Translations under genes and position numbers: made by a program
Notes under the pieces: generated by a model
Databases searched by the model: none
Told to the model about the DNA's origin: nothing
Seen by the model: only the letters and a program-made list of their open reading frames with translations
Shown here: one piece after another, positions 8,630-16,654 of the stretch
Position numbering within the stretch: the first letter of the stretch is position 1
Layout: each line of letters starts with the position of its first letter
Assembly: GCF_020852455.1 (NCBI RefSeq)
Contig: NZ_JADZAT010000010.1
Location: forward strand, 1-64,000
Direction: 5' to 3'
DNA length: 64,000 nt
Source of the DNA: Novosphingobium sp.
GTDB taxonomy: Bacteria > Pseudomonadota > Alphaproteobacteria > Sphingomonadales > Sphingomonadaceae

Positions 8630-8647
8630 ATTAGAGTGCACTATAAT
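8630..8647. promoter_or_regulatory. candidate TetR operator between divergent catabolic genes
   Basis: ATTAGAGTGCACTATAAT is an 18-bp palindrome centred on GTGCAC with a single mismatched pair. It lies midway between the starts of the SDR (8608) and the ThDP enzyme (8685), where it could cover both promoters. A TetR regulator is encoded at the end of the rightward operon. Confidence 0.6.
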
Positions 8648-8684
8648 CACAAGCGCAGGCGAGTCGCAACACGGAGAACGGGCG

Positions 8685-10415
8685 ATGGCGGACGAACGGC
8701 TGGTCGGGGGGCAGATCCTGGCCCGGACCCTCAAGACGACGGGGGTGAAGCAGGCCTTCGCGCTTCACGGCGGGCACCTCGAGGCGCTGCTCAAGGGCTG
8801 CGTCGATGAAGGGATCGCGCTGACCGACTTCCGCCACGAAAGCGCCGCCGGCCACGCCGCTGATGGCTATGCCCGCGCAACCGGCGAGCTGGGGGTGTGC
8901 ATCGTCACCGCCGGGCCGGGGTTCACCAATGCGATCTCGGCGATGGCCAATGCCAGGCTCGATGGTTCGCCGGTGCTGTTCATCGTCGGCGCCCCGCCGC
9001 TGCGCGAGGTTGAGACCAACCCGATGCAGGGCGGGATCGACCAGGTGGCGATGGCCCGGCCCAGCGTCAAATGGGCCTTCTCGATCCCGTCGACCGAACG
9101 GATCGCCGATCTGACCGCCATGGCGATCCGCCAGGCGCGCACTGCGCCGATGGGGCCGGTGCTGCTGGAACTGCCGATCGACGTGCTGCACATGAGCGTG
9201 CCCGAAAGCCGCGCAACCGCCCCGGCCGGGGTCAACGTGCGGCCCCACGCCGCGCCCAGCCCGGCCGAAGTACAGGCGCTGGCTGATATGCTGCTGGCCG
9301 CGAAGCGCCCGGTGGTGATCGCCGGTAACGAAGCCGCCAATGCGGCCTGCGCCGAGGCATTGCGCGCGTTGACCGCAGCCTTGCCGCTGCCGGTCTTCAC
9401 CAAGACGCTGGCGCAAGGCGTGCTGCCCGCTGGCCACCCGTGCGATGGCGGTGCGGCGGGCAACCTGGCGCTGCTGCCGCTGCTGGGGATCGATCCCCCC
9501 GACCTGGTGATCCTGCTGGGCGGCCGGATGGGCTTGCTCCTGGGTGGACGTTCGGGGGCGGTGGTGCCGGATGCCGCCAGGCTGGCGCAGGTCCACACCA
9601 ATGCGGCCGAGATCGGACGGATCCGCGATGCCGAGCTGGCAATCGCCGCCGACAGTGCCGAAACGGTGCGCGCATTAGCCGCCGCGCTCGATGGGCGGGC
9701 ACCCGCCGGGCTGGAGCAATGGCGGGCCCAGGCTACATCGGCTGCGGCGGTTTTTGCCAGCCAGTTCCCCGATGCCGAAACCGGGCAGGGGATCCACCCG
9801 CTGCATGCCGCCAAGGCCGTGGCCGACAAGGCCGGGCCGGATGCGATCTATGTCTATGATGGCGGTGAGGCCGCATCCTGGGCCGGGGCGGCGACAGCGG
9901 TCAACCGGCCCGGCTCGCTGCTCACCCACGGGTATCTGGGCTGCCTGGGGATCGGCCCGGGCTTTGCGATCGGCGCGCAGCTGGCCTTTCCCGATCGGCG
10001 GGTGGTGCACCTGACCGGCGATGGTGCGCTGGGGTTCCACATCCAGGAATTCGATACCATGGTCCGCCACCACCTGCCGGTGGTAAACGTGGTGCTCAAC
10101 AACCAGGTCTGGGGCATGTCGATCCACGGCCAGCAGATCATGTTCGGCGGTAACTACAACGTCATCTCCAAGCTCGAGGGGACCAATTACGCCGATATCG
10201 CCCGCGCCTTTGGCCTCAACAGCGAACGGGTGACGCAGTTTGCCGAACTGGCGGGTGCGCTTGACCGCGCCTTCGCCTGCGGCGGGCCGGCCTTCATCGA
10301 AGTGATGACCGATGCTGATGTGGTCCACCCGGTCACGGTGGCGATGCTCGGCCAGGTCGAAGCCGGCTCGGACGATGTCCTGATCCCCTATTACGAGAAT
10401 ATCCCGGTCGGCTGA
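8685..10415 (+). CDS. thiamine-diphosphate-dependent lyase, benzaldehyde-lyase-like
   Basis: The 576-residue protein has the three-domain ThDP fold of acetolactate synthase relatives. Glu52 in RHESAAGHAADGYA activates the cofactor. The C-terminal ThDP/Mg motif starts GDGALGF and ends at the NN of NNQVWG. Compared from memory with Pseudomonas fluorescens benzaldehyde lyase, the active-site residues line up: LHGGH (His31 for BAL His29, Gly30 for Ala28) and QGGIDQVAM (Gln115 for BAL Gln113). True acetolactate synthases lack this HGxH plus Gln pair. It therefore probably cleaves or forms alpha-hydroxyketones. Genome pipelines would likely call it acetolactate synthase. The stop overlaps the TetR start (TGATG). 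Confidence 0.85.
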   Translation: MADERLVGGQILARTLKTTGVKQAFALHGGHLEALLKGCVDEGIALTDFRHESAAGHAADGYARATGELGVCIVTAGPGFTNAISAMANARLDGSPVLFIVGAPPLREVETNPMQGGIDQVAMARPSVKWAFSIPSTERIADLTAMAIRQARTAPMGPVLLELPIDVLHMSVPESRATAPAGVNVRPHAAPSPAEVQALADMLLAAKRPVVIAGNEAANAACAEALRALTAALPLPVFTKTLAQGVLPAGHPCDGGAAGNLALLPLLGIDPPDLVILLGGRMGLLLGGRSGAVVPDAARLAQVHTNAAEIGRIRDAELAIAADSAETVRALAAALDGRAPAGLEQWRAQATSAAAVFASQFPDAETGQGIHPLHAAKAVADKAGPDAIYVYDGGEAASWAGAATAVNRPGSLLTHGYLGCLGIGPGFAIGAQLAFPDRRVVHLTGDGALGFHIQEFDTMVRHHLPVVNVVLNNQVWGMSIHGQQIMFGGNYNVISKLEGTNYADIARAFGLNSERVTQFAELAGALDRAFACGGPAFIEVMTDADVVHPVTVAMLGQVEAGSDDVLIPYYENIPVG

Positions 10416-11035
10416 TGGCCCTGTCGCCAGAAGTCCGCGAAGCGCGCCAGCGCGCGATTGTCGATGCCGCGCACCGGCTGGTGCGCGAAACCGGCGGTGC
10501 GGGCTTTTCGATGCTGCAACTGGCGCAGGCGGCCGGGGTCAGTCCGGCCACGCCCTACAACCTGCTCGGTTCGAAAGGCGAAGTGCTGCGCCGGGTGGTG
10601 CTCGATGAATTCGCCAGCTTTGCAGCGCGGCTGGCGCGCTTGCCGGATGATGGCCCGCTCGATCGGTTGCTTGGCGCGGTTGACCTGATCGTGGTGCACT
10701 ACACCTCCGAACCCGAATTCTATCGCGGGCTCTACGCGGCGATGATCGGGGTCGAAGCCAACCTGCTGCGCGATGCGATGAGCGAGGAAGGCCGGCACCT
10801 GTGGGGCGACTTGGTCCGTGCGGCAATGGAGGCTGGCGAACTGGCCCCGCTGGTCGAACCAATGGCCTTCACCGACCTGCTGCTGCGCACCGTTGCCGCC
10901 ACGGTTGAGGCCTGGCTGGCGGAGCATTGGGATCAGGTGCGCTTCGCAGCGGAAATGCGGCGGGCCAGCCACCTGCTGGTGCTGGGACTGGTGGGGGCGG
11001 AGCGGGCGCAACAGCTCAAGGCCGAGCTGGGCTGA
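10415..11035 (+). CDS. TetR-family regulator of the catabolic island
   Basis: A 206-residue protein with an N-terminal helix-turn-helix (AIVDAAHRLVRE, then MLQLAQAAGVSPATPYNLLG) and a variable helical ligand-binding domain. It is translationally coupled to the ThDP lyase gene. The likely model is autoregulation through the palindrome at 8630-8647, with a substrate or product of the lyase as inducer; this is inferred from position only. Confidence 0.88.
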   Translation: MALSPEVREARQRAIVDAAHRLVRETGGAGFSMLQLAQAAGVSPATPYNLLGSKGEVLRRVVLDEFASFAARLARLPDDGPLDRLLGAVDLIVVHYTSEPEFYRGLYAAMIGVEANLLRDAMSEEGRHLWGDLVRAAMEAGELAPLVEPMAFTDLLLRTVAATVEAWLAEHWDQVRFAAEMRRASHLLVLGLVGAERAQQLKAELG

Positions 11036-11049
11036 GACGGCGACGCCCC

Positions 11050-11081
11050 GCTCCGTTTGCGACTTGCGTCGAAAACGGAGC
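11050..11081 (+). terminator. stem-loop after the TetR gene
   Basis: GCTCCGTTT and AAACGGAGC form a 9-bp stem, with CGAC/GTCG able to pair inside. No strong T-run follows. The arms resemble CTCCGTTT and AAACGGGGAG of the repeat at 11122-11184, so this may be a decayed copy of that repeat serving as a terminator. Confidence 0.4.
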
Positions 11082-11539
11082 CGGTTTCGGTTGTGTCAAC
11101 TGTCCAGACGACCTACCAAATCCCTCTCCGTTTTTGCGAAGCACAAACGGGGAGGTGGCAGCCCGCAGGGCTGACGGAGGGGCAAATCCCACGCAAGCGG
11201 CGATCCGAAAACGTCCTCAAAGCGCGCCAGTTGCGCCGCGACATGTCGCTGCCCGAGGTACTATTGTGGAACTTGTTGCGGCGGTCACCTGACGGCGTCA
11301 GTTTCCGGCGCCAGCATGCGATCGAACCTTACGTACTCGATTTTTTCAACATCAGGTCCAGGACCGGCTTCGAGATCGATGGGATCGCGCATGAAATGGG
11401 TGATCGACCGCAACGCGATGAGAGGCGCGACGCCTTCTTTCGCAAGATGGGGATCGAGATCGTGCGGATACCGGCGGTCGATGTGCTGAAATCTGCCGAG
11501 GTCGTTGCTGATGCGATGGTGCGTTATTGCCAGCGTTGA
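11057..11539 (+). CDS. DUF559 endonuclease-domain protein (Vsr-like fold)
   Basis: The conserved part starts near KARQLRRDMSLPEVLLWNLL and continues FRRQHAIEPYVLDFF, GFEIDGIAH and EIVRI. This matches the PD-(D/E)xK nuclease-like DUF559 family, with the Asp of YVLDF and the ExD of FEIDG as likely metal ligands. The start is uncertain: the frame opens with TTG at 11057 but its first 45 codons cross a repeat, and the first ATG (11243) is too late because it cuts the conserved N-terminal helix. A GTG at 11093 or the CTG at 11171 inside the repeat could be used. The gene is enclosed by inverted repeats, as described separately. Confidence 0.75.
   Translation: MRLASKTEPVSVVSTVQTTYQIPLRFCEAQTGRWQPAGLTEGQIPRKRRSENVLKARQLRRDMSLPEVLLWNLLRRSPDGVSFRRQHAIEPYVLDFFNIRSRTGFEIDGIAHEMGDRPQRDERRDAFFRKMGIEIVRIPAVDVLKSAEVVADAMVRYCQR
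11122..11184 (+). repeat. left repeat of the DUF559 cassette
   Basis: The segment starts CCCTCTCCGTTTTTGCG, continues AAACGGGGAGGTGGCA and ends TGACGGAGGGGCA. Its reverse complement recurs at 11541-11611 with only the hairpin tips differing. It contains nested hairpins, including GCCCGCAGGGC. Confidence 0.85.
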
Positions 11540-11540
11540 A

Positions 11541-11611
11541 GCCCCTCCGTCAGCCGCCTGTCGGCGTCTGCCACCTCCCCGTTTGTGGCATTCGCCAAAA
11601 ACGGAGAGGGT
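11541..11611 (-). repeat. right repeat of the DUF559 cassette (inverted copy)
   Basis: The segment starts GCCCCTCCGTCAGCC, two bases after the DUF559 stop, and ends AAAAACGGAGAGGG. It is the inverted counterpart of 11122-11184; the two loop regions have diverged while the arms are conserved. Confidence 0.85.
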
Positions 11612-11617
11612 CTGGTG

Positions 11618-11661
11618 CAAACGGGGAGGTGGCATTTGCGTCAGCAAATGACGGAGGGGCA
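11618..11661 (+). repeat. partial third copy of the DUF559-associated repeat
   Basis: CAAACGGGGAGGTGGCA, a TTTGCG...CAAA hairpin tip and TGACGGAGGGGCA repeat the second half of 11122-11184 in direct orientation. It lies directly before the end of ugd. Confidence 0.8.
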
Positions 11662-11670
11662 CTGAGACCC

Positions 11671-12981
11671 CTAAATCCGCCCCACGCTTGAATAGCTGAA
11701 GCCCTTGGCGCGCACTTCGGCCGGATCGTAGACGTTGCGCAGGTCAACCAGCACCGGCGCGTTCATCAGGCCCTTGACGCGATCAAGGTCGAGTGCGCGG
11801 AAGGCGTCCCATTCGGTCACGATCACGGTCGCGTCGGCGCCTTCGATCGCGGCATAGGCGCTGGCCTGCATCGCCACTTCGGGCATCAGGGGCTTTGCCA
11901 GTTCCATCCCTTCGGGGTCATAGGCGGCCACTTCCACCCCGGCATCGACCAGCGCCTGGGCCACCGCGATTGCCGGGCTGTCGCGCATGTCGTCGGTGTT
12001 GGGCTTGAAGGTCAGGCCCAGCATCGCAACCTTCTTGCCGCGCGCCGCGTCCATTCCGCCCAGCGCCTCGATCACCTTGCGGCCCATCGCGCGCTTGCGG
12101 CTGTCGTTGACCGCCACCACCGCCTCGACGATCCGGGTCGGCGCTTCATAGTCCTCGGCGGTCTTGAGCAGCGCCAGCGTGTCCTTGGGGAAGCACGATC
12201 CGCCATAGCCGGGGCCGGCGTGGAGGAACTTGGAGCCGATCCGGTTGTCCATCCCGATTCCGCGCGAAACGTCCTGTACATCGGCACCGACCTTTTCGCA
12301 CAGGTCGGCCATCTCGTTGATGAAAGTGATCTTGACCGCCAGGAAAGCGTTGGCGGCATATTTGATCAGTTCGCTGGTGCGGCGGCTGGTGAACAGGATC
12401 GGGCTCTTGTTGAGGAACAGCGGGCGATAGACCTCGTTCATCACGCCGCGCGCCCATTCGTCCTCGGTGCCCACCACGATCCGGTCGGGATGCTTGAAAT
12501 CGCCGATCGCCGCGCCTTCGCGCAGGAATTCGGGGTTCGAGGCGACCGCGAACTTCACCGGCAGATTGGCGGCAGCCAGGATCCGCTCAACCTCGTCGCC
12601 GGTACCCACCGGCACGGTTGACTTGGTTACCACCACCGCGTCGTTCTTCAGGTTCTGGCCGATTTCCTCGGCCACGGCATAGACGAACGACAGGTCGGCA
12701 TGGCCATCGCCGCGGCGGCTGGGAGTGCCAACCGCGATGAAGATCGCCGCAGCTCCGGCGATCCCTTCGGCCAGATCGGTAGTGAACGACAGGCGCCCGG
12801 CCTTGGCGTTCGACGTGACCAGTTCGGCCAGCCCCGGTTCGAAGATCGGCATGATCCCGGCCTTCAGGCTGTCGATCTTGGCCGGGTCCTTGTCGATGCA
12901 GACCACTTCGTGGCCGAAATCGGCGAAGCAGGCTCCCGATACCAGCCCGACGTAGCCCGAGCCGACCATTGCGATTTTCAT
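11671..12981 (-). CDS. ugd: UDP-glucose 6-dehydrogenase
   Basis: The 436-residue protein has an N-terminal NAD-binding fold (MVGSGYVGLVSGACFADFGH), a central domain with catalytic Cys in YGGSCFPKDT and a C-terminal UDP-binding domain (GLTFKPNTDDMRDSPA). It oxidises UDP-glucose to UDP-glucuronate, a precursor for exopolysaccharide and glycosphingolipids. AAGGAG precedes the ATG. The upstream metallophosphatase overlaps its start by 4 nt, so the two form an operon. No other polysaccharide genes are adjacent. Confidence 0.96.
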   Translation of the reverse strand: MKIAMVGSGYVGLVSGACFADFGHEVVCIDKDPAKIDSLKAGIMPIFEPGLAELVTSNAKAGRLSFTTDLAEGIAGAAAIFIAVGTPSRRGDGHADLSFVYAVAEEIGQNLKNDAVVVTKSTVPVGTGDEVERILAAANLPVKFAVASNPEFLREGAAIGDFKHPDRIVVGTEDEWARGVMNEVYRPLFLNKSPILFTSRRTSELIKYAANAFLAVKITFINEMADLCEKVGADVQDVSRGIGMDNRIGSKFLHAGPGYGGSCFPKDTLALLKTAEDYEAPTRIVEAVVAVNDSRKRAMGRKVIEALGGMDAARGKKVAMLGLTFKPNTDDMRDSPAIAVAQALVDAGVEVAAYDPEGMELAKPLMPEVAMQASAYAAIEGADATVIVTEWDAFRALDLDRVKGLMNAPVLVDLRNVYDPAEVRAKGFSYSSVGRI

Positions 12982-13781
12982 CCCAAACTCCTTTGCGTGG
13001 CGCTGACCGCGCCCAATTCGTCCTGCACCGCCTCGATCAGCCAGCGGGTGGTGCCTTCCAGCCCCAGCGCGGTCAGCCGCCCGGTGCGATAGGCGCCGGT
13101 ATCGATACCGATGCGGTTATGCCCGAAATCGGGCCGTTCGAAAATCGTGTGCCCGTGCACCACCACCGGGCCGTGGCTTTCGCGGTGTGACAGGAAGGGT
13201 TCGCGGATCCAGCGCAGGTCCGCGGCGCGCTGTTCGTCCAGCGGCACGCCGGGACGGATCCCGGCATGGACGAACAGATAATCGCCGATCAGCACCTGAT
13301 CTTCGAAGCCGCGCAGGAAGGCGATGTCTTCGGCTGGCACCGCGGCGCGCATCAGCGCCAGGGTCTCGTCCAGTTCGGCGCGGTGGTAAGTGGCCGGATC
13401 GACCGGATAGGACAGCACGGTTTCGCGCCCGCCATAGCGCAGGAAATGCCGCAGCACCTCTTCGCTTTCCAGCGCGTCGAGGAACATTTCCTCGTGATTG
13501 CCCAGCAGGATCCGCACCGTGCGCCGCGCCGCCAGCTGGCGCGCCAGGCGGATCACTCCGGCGCTGTCGGGACCGCGATCGACCAGGTCGCCCAGCAGGA
13601 CCAGCGTGGTTGCGCTGGCGCCGCGCCGGGCATCGTCGGCCTCGATCGCCGCAACCAGCGCCTCGAACAGGCCAAGGCAGCCGTGGATGTCGCCCACGGC
13701 ATAGACCCGCTGGCCGGCGGGGATCGCCGGAGCGGGCTGACCGTCGTTCAGGCCGAGGAGAGAGCGCAAGGACTTGAGCAT
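12978..13781 (-). CDS. metallophosphoesterase (serine/threonine phosphatase-like)
   Basis: The 267-residue protein carries the calcineurin-type motifs in order: GDIHGCLG, GDLVDRGPDSAG, GNHEEMFLDAL, then FVHAGIRPG and VVHGHT. These give a di-metal phosphatase of the PrpA/ApaH-like group. The ATG at 13781 is chosen because the upstream extension has no homology. Translational coupling to ugd (ATGA) is notable; dephosphorylation of a sugar nucleotide enzyme or regulator is possible but unproven. Confidence 0.88.
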   Translation of the reverse strand: MLKSLRSLLGLNDGQPAPAIPAGQRVYAVGDIHGCLGLFEALVAAIEADDARRGASATTLVLLGDLVDRGPDSAGVIRLARQLAARRTVRILLGNHEEMFLDALESEEVLRHFLRYGGRETVLSYPVDPATYHRAELDETLALMRAAVPAEDIAFLRGFEDQVLIGDYLFVHAGIRPGVPLDEQRAADLRWIREPFLSHRESHGPVVVHGHTIFERPDFGHNRIGIDTGAYRTGRLTALGLEGTTRWLIEAVQDELGAVSATQRSLG

Positions 13782-14036
13782 GGCGGAGAAATCTCTGCGC
13801 GCGCCTATACCCGGATGGAGCTTAACGAACAATGGCGCATGCCTGCCGCGCAATCCACCGTGACCGCGAAACCACACATCGCAGGGCTAAGGCAAGCAAG
13901 GCGGCGATTTGCTCTTGTGCAGTGCAACAAGATTGTGCAGTCCCATGCCCACGCGATCCGAATGTTTCCGCCATCGAGAAGCAAGGACGCGTGCAGGTGG
14001 GACGAAGCTGTTACAATCGTTCAAGGGAAGATTGAT

Positions 14037-14792
14037 ATGCTCACGTCCATCCGCGGCCTGTGCGCCGCAACTTTCACCGCCGCCAGCCTGCTGGCCGCTA
14101 CTCCAGCCTTCGCCGACGAAACCGATCCGCCGGCCGAATTCACGCTCAGCGGCAATGTTGCTGGCGTAACCGACTACCGCTGGCGCGGCCTGTCCTATTC
14201 GGGCGGCGATTTCGCCGTGCAGGGCGGGATTCAGGCTACCCATTCCAGCGGCTTCTATGTCGGCACCTGGGCCTCCAGCCTCGAACAGGACCCGCTCGAT
14301 ATCTATGGTTCGGCCGAACTCGATGTCTATGGCGGCTGGTCAGGCGAGATCAGCAGCGGGCTGACTGCCGATGTCGGGGTAACCTGGTACACCTATCCCA
14401 ACGGCAGCTTCGGCAAGGCCAATTTCCTGGAACCCTATGCCTCGCTGTCGAAGACACTGGGCCCGGTGACGGCCAAGGTCGGCGCGAACTATGCCTGGGA
14501 ACAGGATGCGCTGGGCGGGGATGACAACCTCTACCTGTACGGCGATCTCAGCAGCGGCGTGCCCGGCACGCCGGTGTCGGTCAACGCGCATCTGGGTTAC
14601 ACATCGGGCGCGCTTTCGCCCAAGTTGCTGACCGGCGTTTCGACCGAAGGCGGGTTTGACTATTCGGTGGGGGCCAGCGCCACCATTGCCAAGAACCTGT
14701 CGCTGAGTGTGACCTATGTCGGGGTCGATGGCGCCTCGATCGATGGCTTCTCGAACGATACGGTCGTCGCTTCGGTCAAGCTTTCGTTCTGA
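14037..14792 (+). CDS. TorF-family putative porin (TIGR02001-type)
   Basis: The 251-residue protein has a signal peptide ending TPAFA-DE and a beta-barrel opening with the hallmark DYRWRGLSYSGGDFAVQGG, which is typical of the Gcw_chp/TorF group common in alphaproteobacteria. The last residue is Phe (VKLSF), the usual outer-membrane assembly signal. AAGGGAAG lies just upstream of the ATG. The predicted location is the outer membrane; the substrate is unknown. The much longer frame upstream runs antisense to the metallophosphatase and is not used. Confidence 0.88.
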   Translation: MLTSIRGLCAATFTAASLLAATPAFADETDPPAEFTLSGNVAGVTDYRWRGLSYSGGDFAVQGGIQATHSSGFYVGTWASSLEQDPLDIYGSAELDVYGGWSGEISSGLTADVGVTWYTYPNGSFGKANFLEPYASLSKTLGPVTAKVGANYAWEQDALGGDDNLYLYGDLSSGVPGTPVSVNAHLGYTSGALSPKLLTGVSTEGGFDYSVGASATIAKNLSLSVTYVGVDGASIDGFSNDTVVASVKLSF

Positions 14793-14865
14793 TCCGGCCG
14801 ATCTGACTGCTCGCAAGGGCCCGTTTCGGCTTGTCCGGAGCGGGCCTTGTGGCATAGCTGGGGCC

Positions 14866-15285
14866 ATGACCAAATTTCTCCATTCGATGATCCGGGTGAC
14901 CGATCCCGACGCAACGATCGCCTTCTTCCGGCTGATCGGGCTTGATGAAGTGCGCCGCTTTTCCAGCGAGCAGGGCCGCTTCACGCTGATCTTCCTGGCC
15001 GCGCCGGGTGAAGAGGGCGTGGCCGAGGTGGAACTGACCCACAACTGGGATCCGCAGGACTATGACGGCGGGCGTAATTTCGGCCACCTGGCCTACCGGG
15101 TGGACGATATCTACGCCACCTGCGAAGCGCTGATGGCGGCCGGGCACACGATCCACCGCCCGCCGCGTGACGGGCACATGGCCTTTGTCAAATCGCCTGA
15201 CGGGATCTCTGTCGAACTGCTGCAGGACGGCACCCTGCCGCCGGCGGAACCGTGGATCTCGATGCCCAACGTGGGCAGCTGGTAG
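14866..15285 (+). CDS. gloA: lactoylglutathione lyase (glyoxalase I)
   Basis: The 139-residue VOC-fold protein consists of two beta-alpha-beta-beta-beta modules. The first begins FLHSMIRVTDPDATIAFF; the second holds HLAYRVDDIY and the terminal Glu in GISVELLQDG. ELTHNWD is a GlxI signature. It isomerises the glutathione hemithioacetal of methylglyoxal. It stands alone, convergent with nhaA and 3 bp away. Confidence 0.9.
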   Translation: MTKFLHSMIRVTDPDATIAFFRLIGLDEVRRFSSEQGRFTLIFLAAPGEEGVAEVELTHNWDPQDYDGGRNFGHLAYRVDDIYATCEALMAAGHTIHRPPRDGHMAFVKSPDGISVELLQDGTLPPAEPWISMPNVGSW

Positions 15286-15288
15286 GCT

Positions 15289-16473
15289 TCAGCCGCGAGC
15301 ACTGCGGCGCAGCAGGACGAACCCCAGCAGCGCGGCCAGCAGCGATCCGGCGAAGACCCCCAGCTTGGCATCCTCGACCAGTTCGGGCGCGGCGGGGAAG
15401 GCCAGCTGGGCGATGAACAGGCTCATCGTGAAGCCGATCCCGCACAGTGCCGAAAGGCCCAGTACCTGCCGCCAGCTGGTGCCGGCCGGTCGCGGTGCAA
15501 AGCCGCTTTTCTCGGCCAGATAGACCGCGCCGAAGATCCCGCCCAGCTTGCCCAGCACCAGCCCCAGCGCCACCGCCATGGGCAGAGTCGGGTCAATCGC
15601 CGCGATCCCGCCGCGCGGCAGGGCTACACCGGCATTGGCCAGTCCGAACACCGGGACGATCAGGTAGGCGCTGAGCGGGGCGAGCACGTGCTCCATCCGC
15701 AGCAGCAGGCTTTCACCCTGCCGGTCGAGCGCGATCGGCACGCACAGCGCTGCCAGCACCCCGGCAATCGTTGCATGGATCCCCGAATGCAGCACCGCAT
15801 ACCACAGCAAGGTGCCGCCCAGCGCATAGACCCAGCCGCGCTTGATCCCGCGGCGGTTGGCCAGTGCCAGCCCCGCCAGCACCACGCCGGAAAGTGCCAG
15901 CCAGGTCAGATCGAGCTGCGCGGTATAAACCAGCGCGATGATCGCCACCGCGCCCAGGTCGTCCACGATCGCGACGGTCAGCAGGAACAGCCGCAGCGAG
16001 GGCGGCAGGCCCTTGCCCAGCAGGCCCAGAATGCCCACCGCAAAGGCGATGTCGGTCGCGGCGGGGATCGCCCAGCCCGCCTGCAGCCGGGGCTCGCCGC
16101 CGCTGACCAGCAGATAGATCGCGGCCGGCAGAGCCATCCCGGCGATGGCCGCCAGCACTGGCAGGCGGCGCTGTTCGGGCCGGGCCAGCTGGCCTTCCAG
16201 CACCTCGCGCTTGATCTCAAGCCCGACGACGAAGAAGAACAGCGCCATCAGCCCGTCGTTGATCCAGGCATGCAGCGTGCCCAGGTGCGCCACCGGGCTG
16301 GAACCCAGGGGGTGGTGCAGGATTTCGTGATAGGCCGGGCCGAGCGGGGAATTGGCGAGCAGCATGGCCGCCGCGGCAACCGCCAGCAGCAGGATTCCCG
16401 CACCGGCATCGCCATGCAGCAGCCGCGCGATCCGACCGGCCAGGATTGAGAAAGGATGGCGTTTTGCGGTCAT
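15289..16473 (-). CDS. nhaA: Na+/H+ antiporter NhaA
   Basis: The 394-residue protein has about 12 hydrophobic segments. Diagnostic motifs are ALFFFVVGLEIKRE, IPAATDIAFAVGILGLLG and VAIVDDLGAVAII, whose adjacent Asp pair binds the ion. It exports sodium in exchange for protons. The ATG at 16473 gives the normal NhaA N-terminus; the longer frame adds about 90 residues without hydrophobic content and crosses the divergent glycosyltransferase start. The 181-bp gap to that gene should hold both promoters. Confidence 0.94.
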   Translation of the reverse strand: MTAKRHPFSILAGRIARLLHGDAGAGILLLAVAAAAMLLANSPLGPAYHEILHHPLGSSPVAHLGTLHAWINDGLMALFFFVVGLEIKREVLEGQLARPEQRRLPVLAAIAGMALPAAIYLLVSGGEPRLQAGWAIPAATDIAFAVGILGLLGKGLPPSLRLFLLTVAIVDDLGAVAIIALVYTAQLDLTWLALSGVVLAGLALANRRGIKRGWVYALGGTLLWYAVLHSGIHATIAGVLAALCVPIALDRQGESLLLRMEHVLAPLSAYLIVPVFGLANAGVALPRGGIAAIDPTLPMAVALGLVLGKLGGIFGAVYLAEKSGFAPRPAGTSWRQVLGLSALCGIGFTMSLFIAQLAFPAAPELVEDAKLGVFAGSLLAALLGFVLLRRSARG

Positions 16474-16654
16474 TCCGGGCGAATCGGGGAAATGCCTGAC
16501 GGATGCAAGCGAAACCGGAACTGCGGGTCGATTTCCGAACTCTGCGCAATAATTGCAAGCACTTGCCAAGTGCATTGCGAACGCGTTGCACACCTGTTGC
16601 TTTGCCGATAGGCTGCCTGTTCTTGGGGCGGACAGCAGGGGCTGAATAAATCGC

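Noticed and set aside
13266..14036. N-terminal extension of the porin ORF
   Set aside because: It runs antisense to the metallophosphatase and the clear signal peptide with ribosome site begins at 14037.
14793..14865. Terminator between the porin and glyoxalase genes
   Set aside because: AAGGGCCCG and CGGGCCTT could pair only with a bulge and no T-run follows, so the evidence is too weak.
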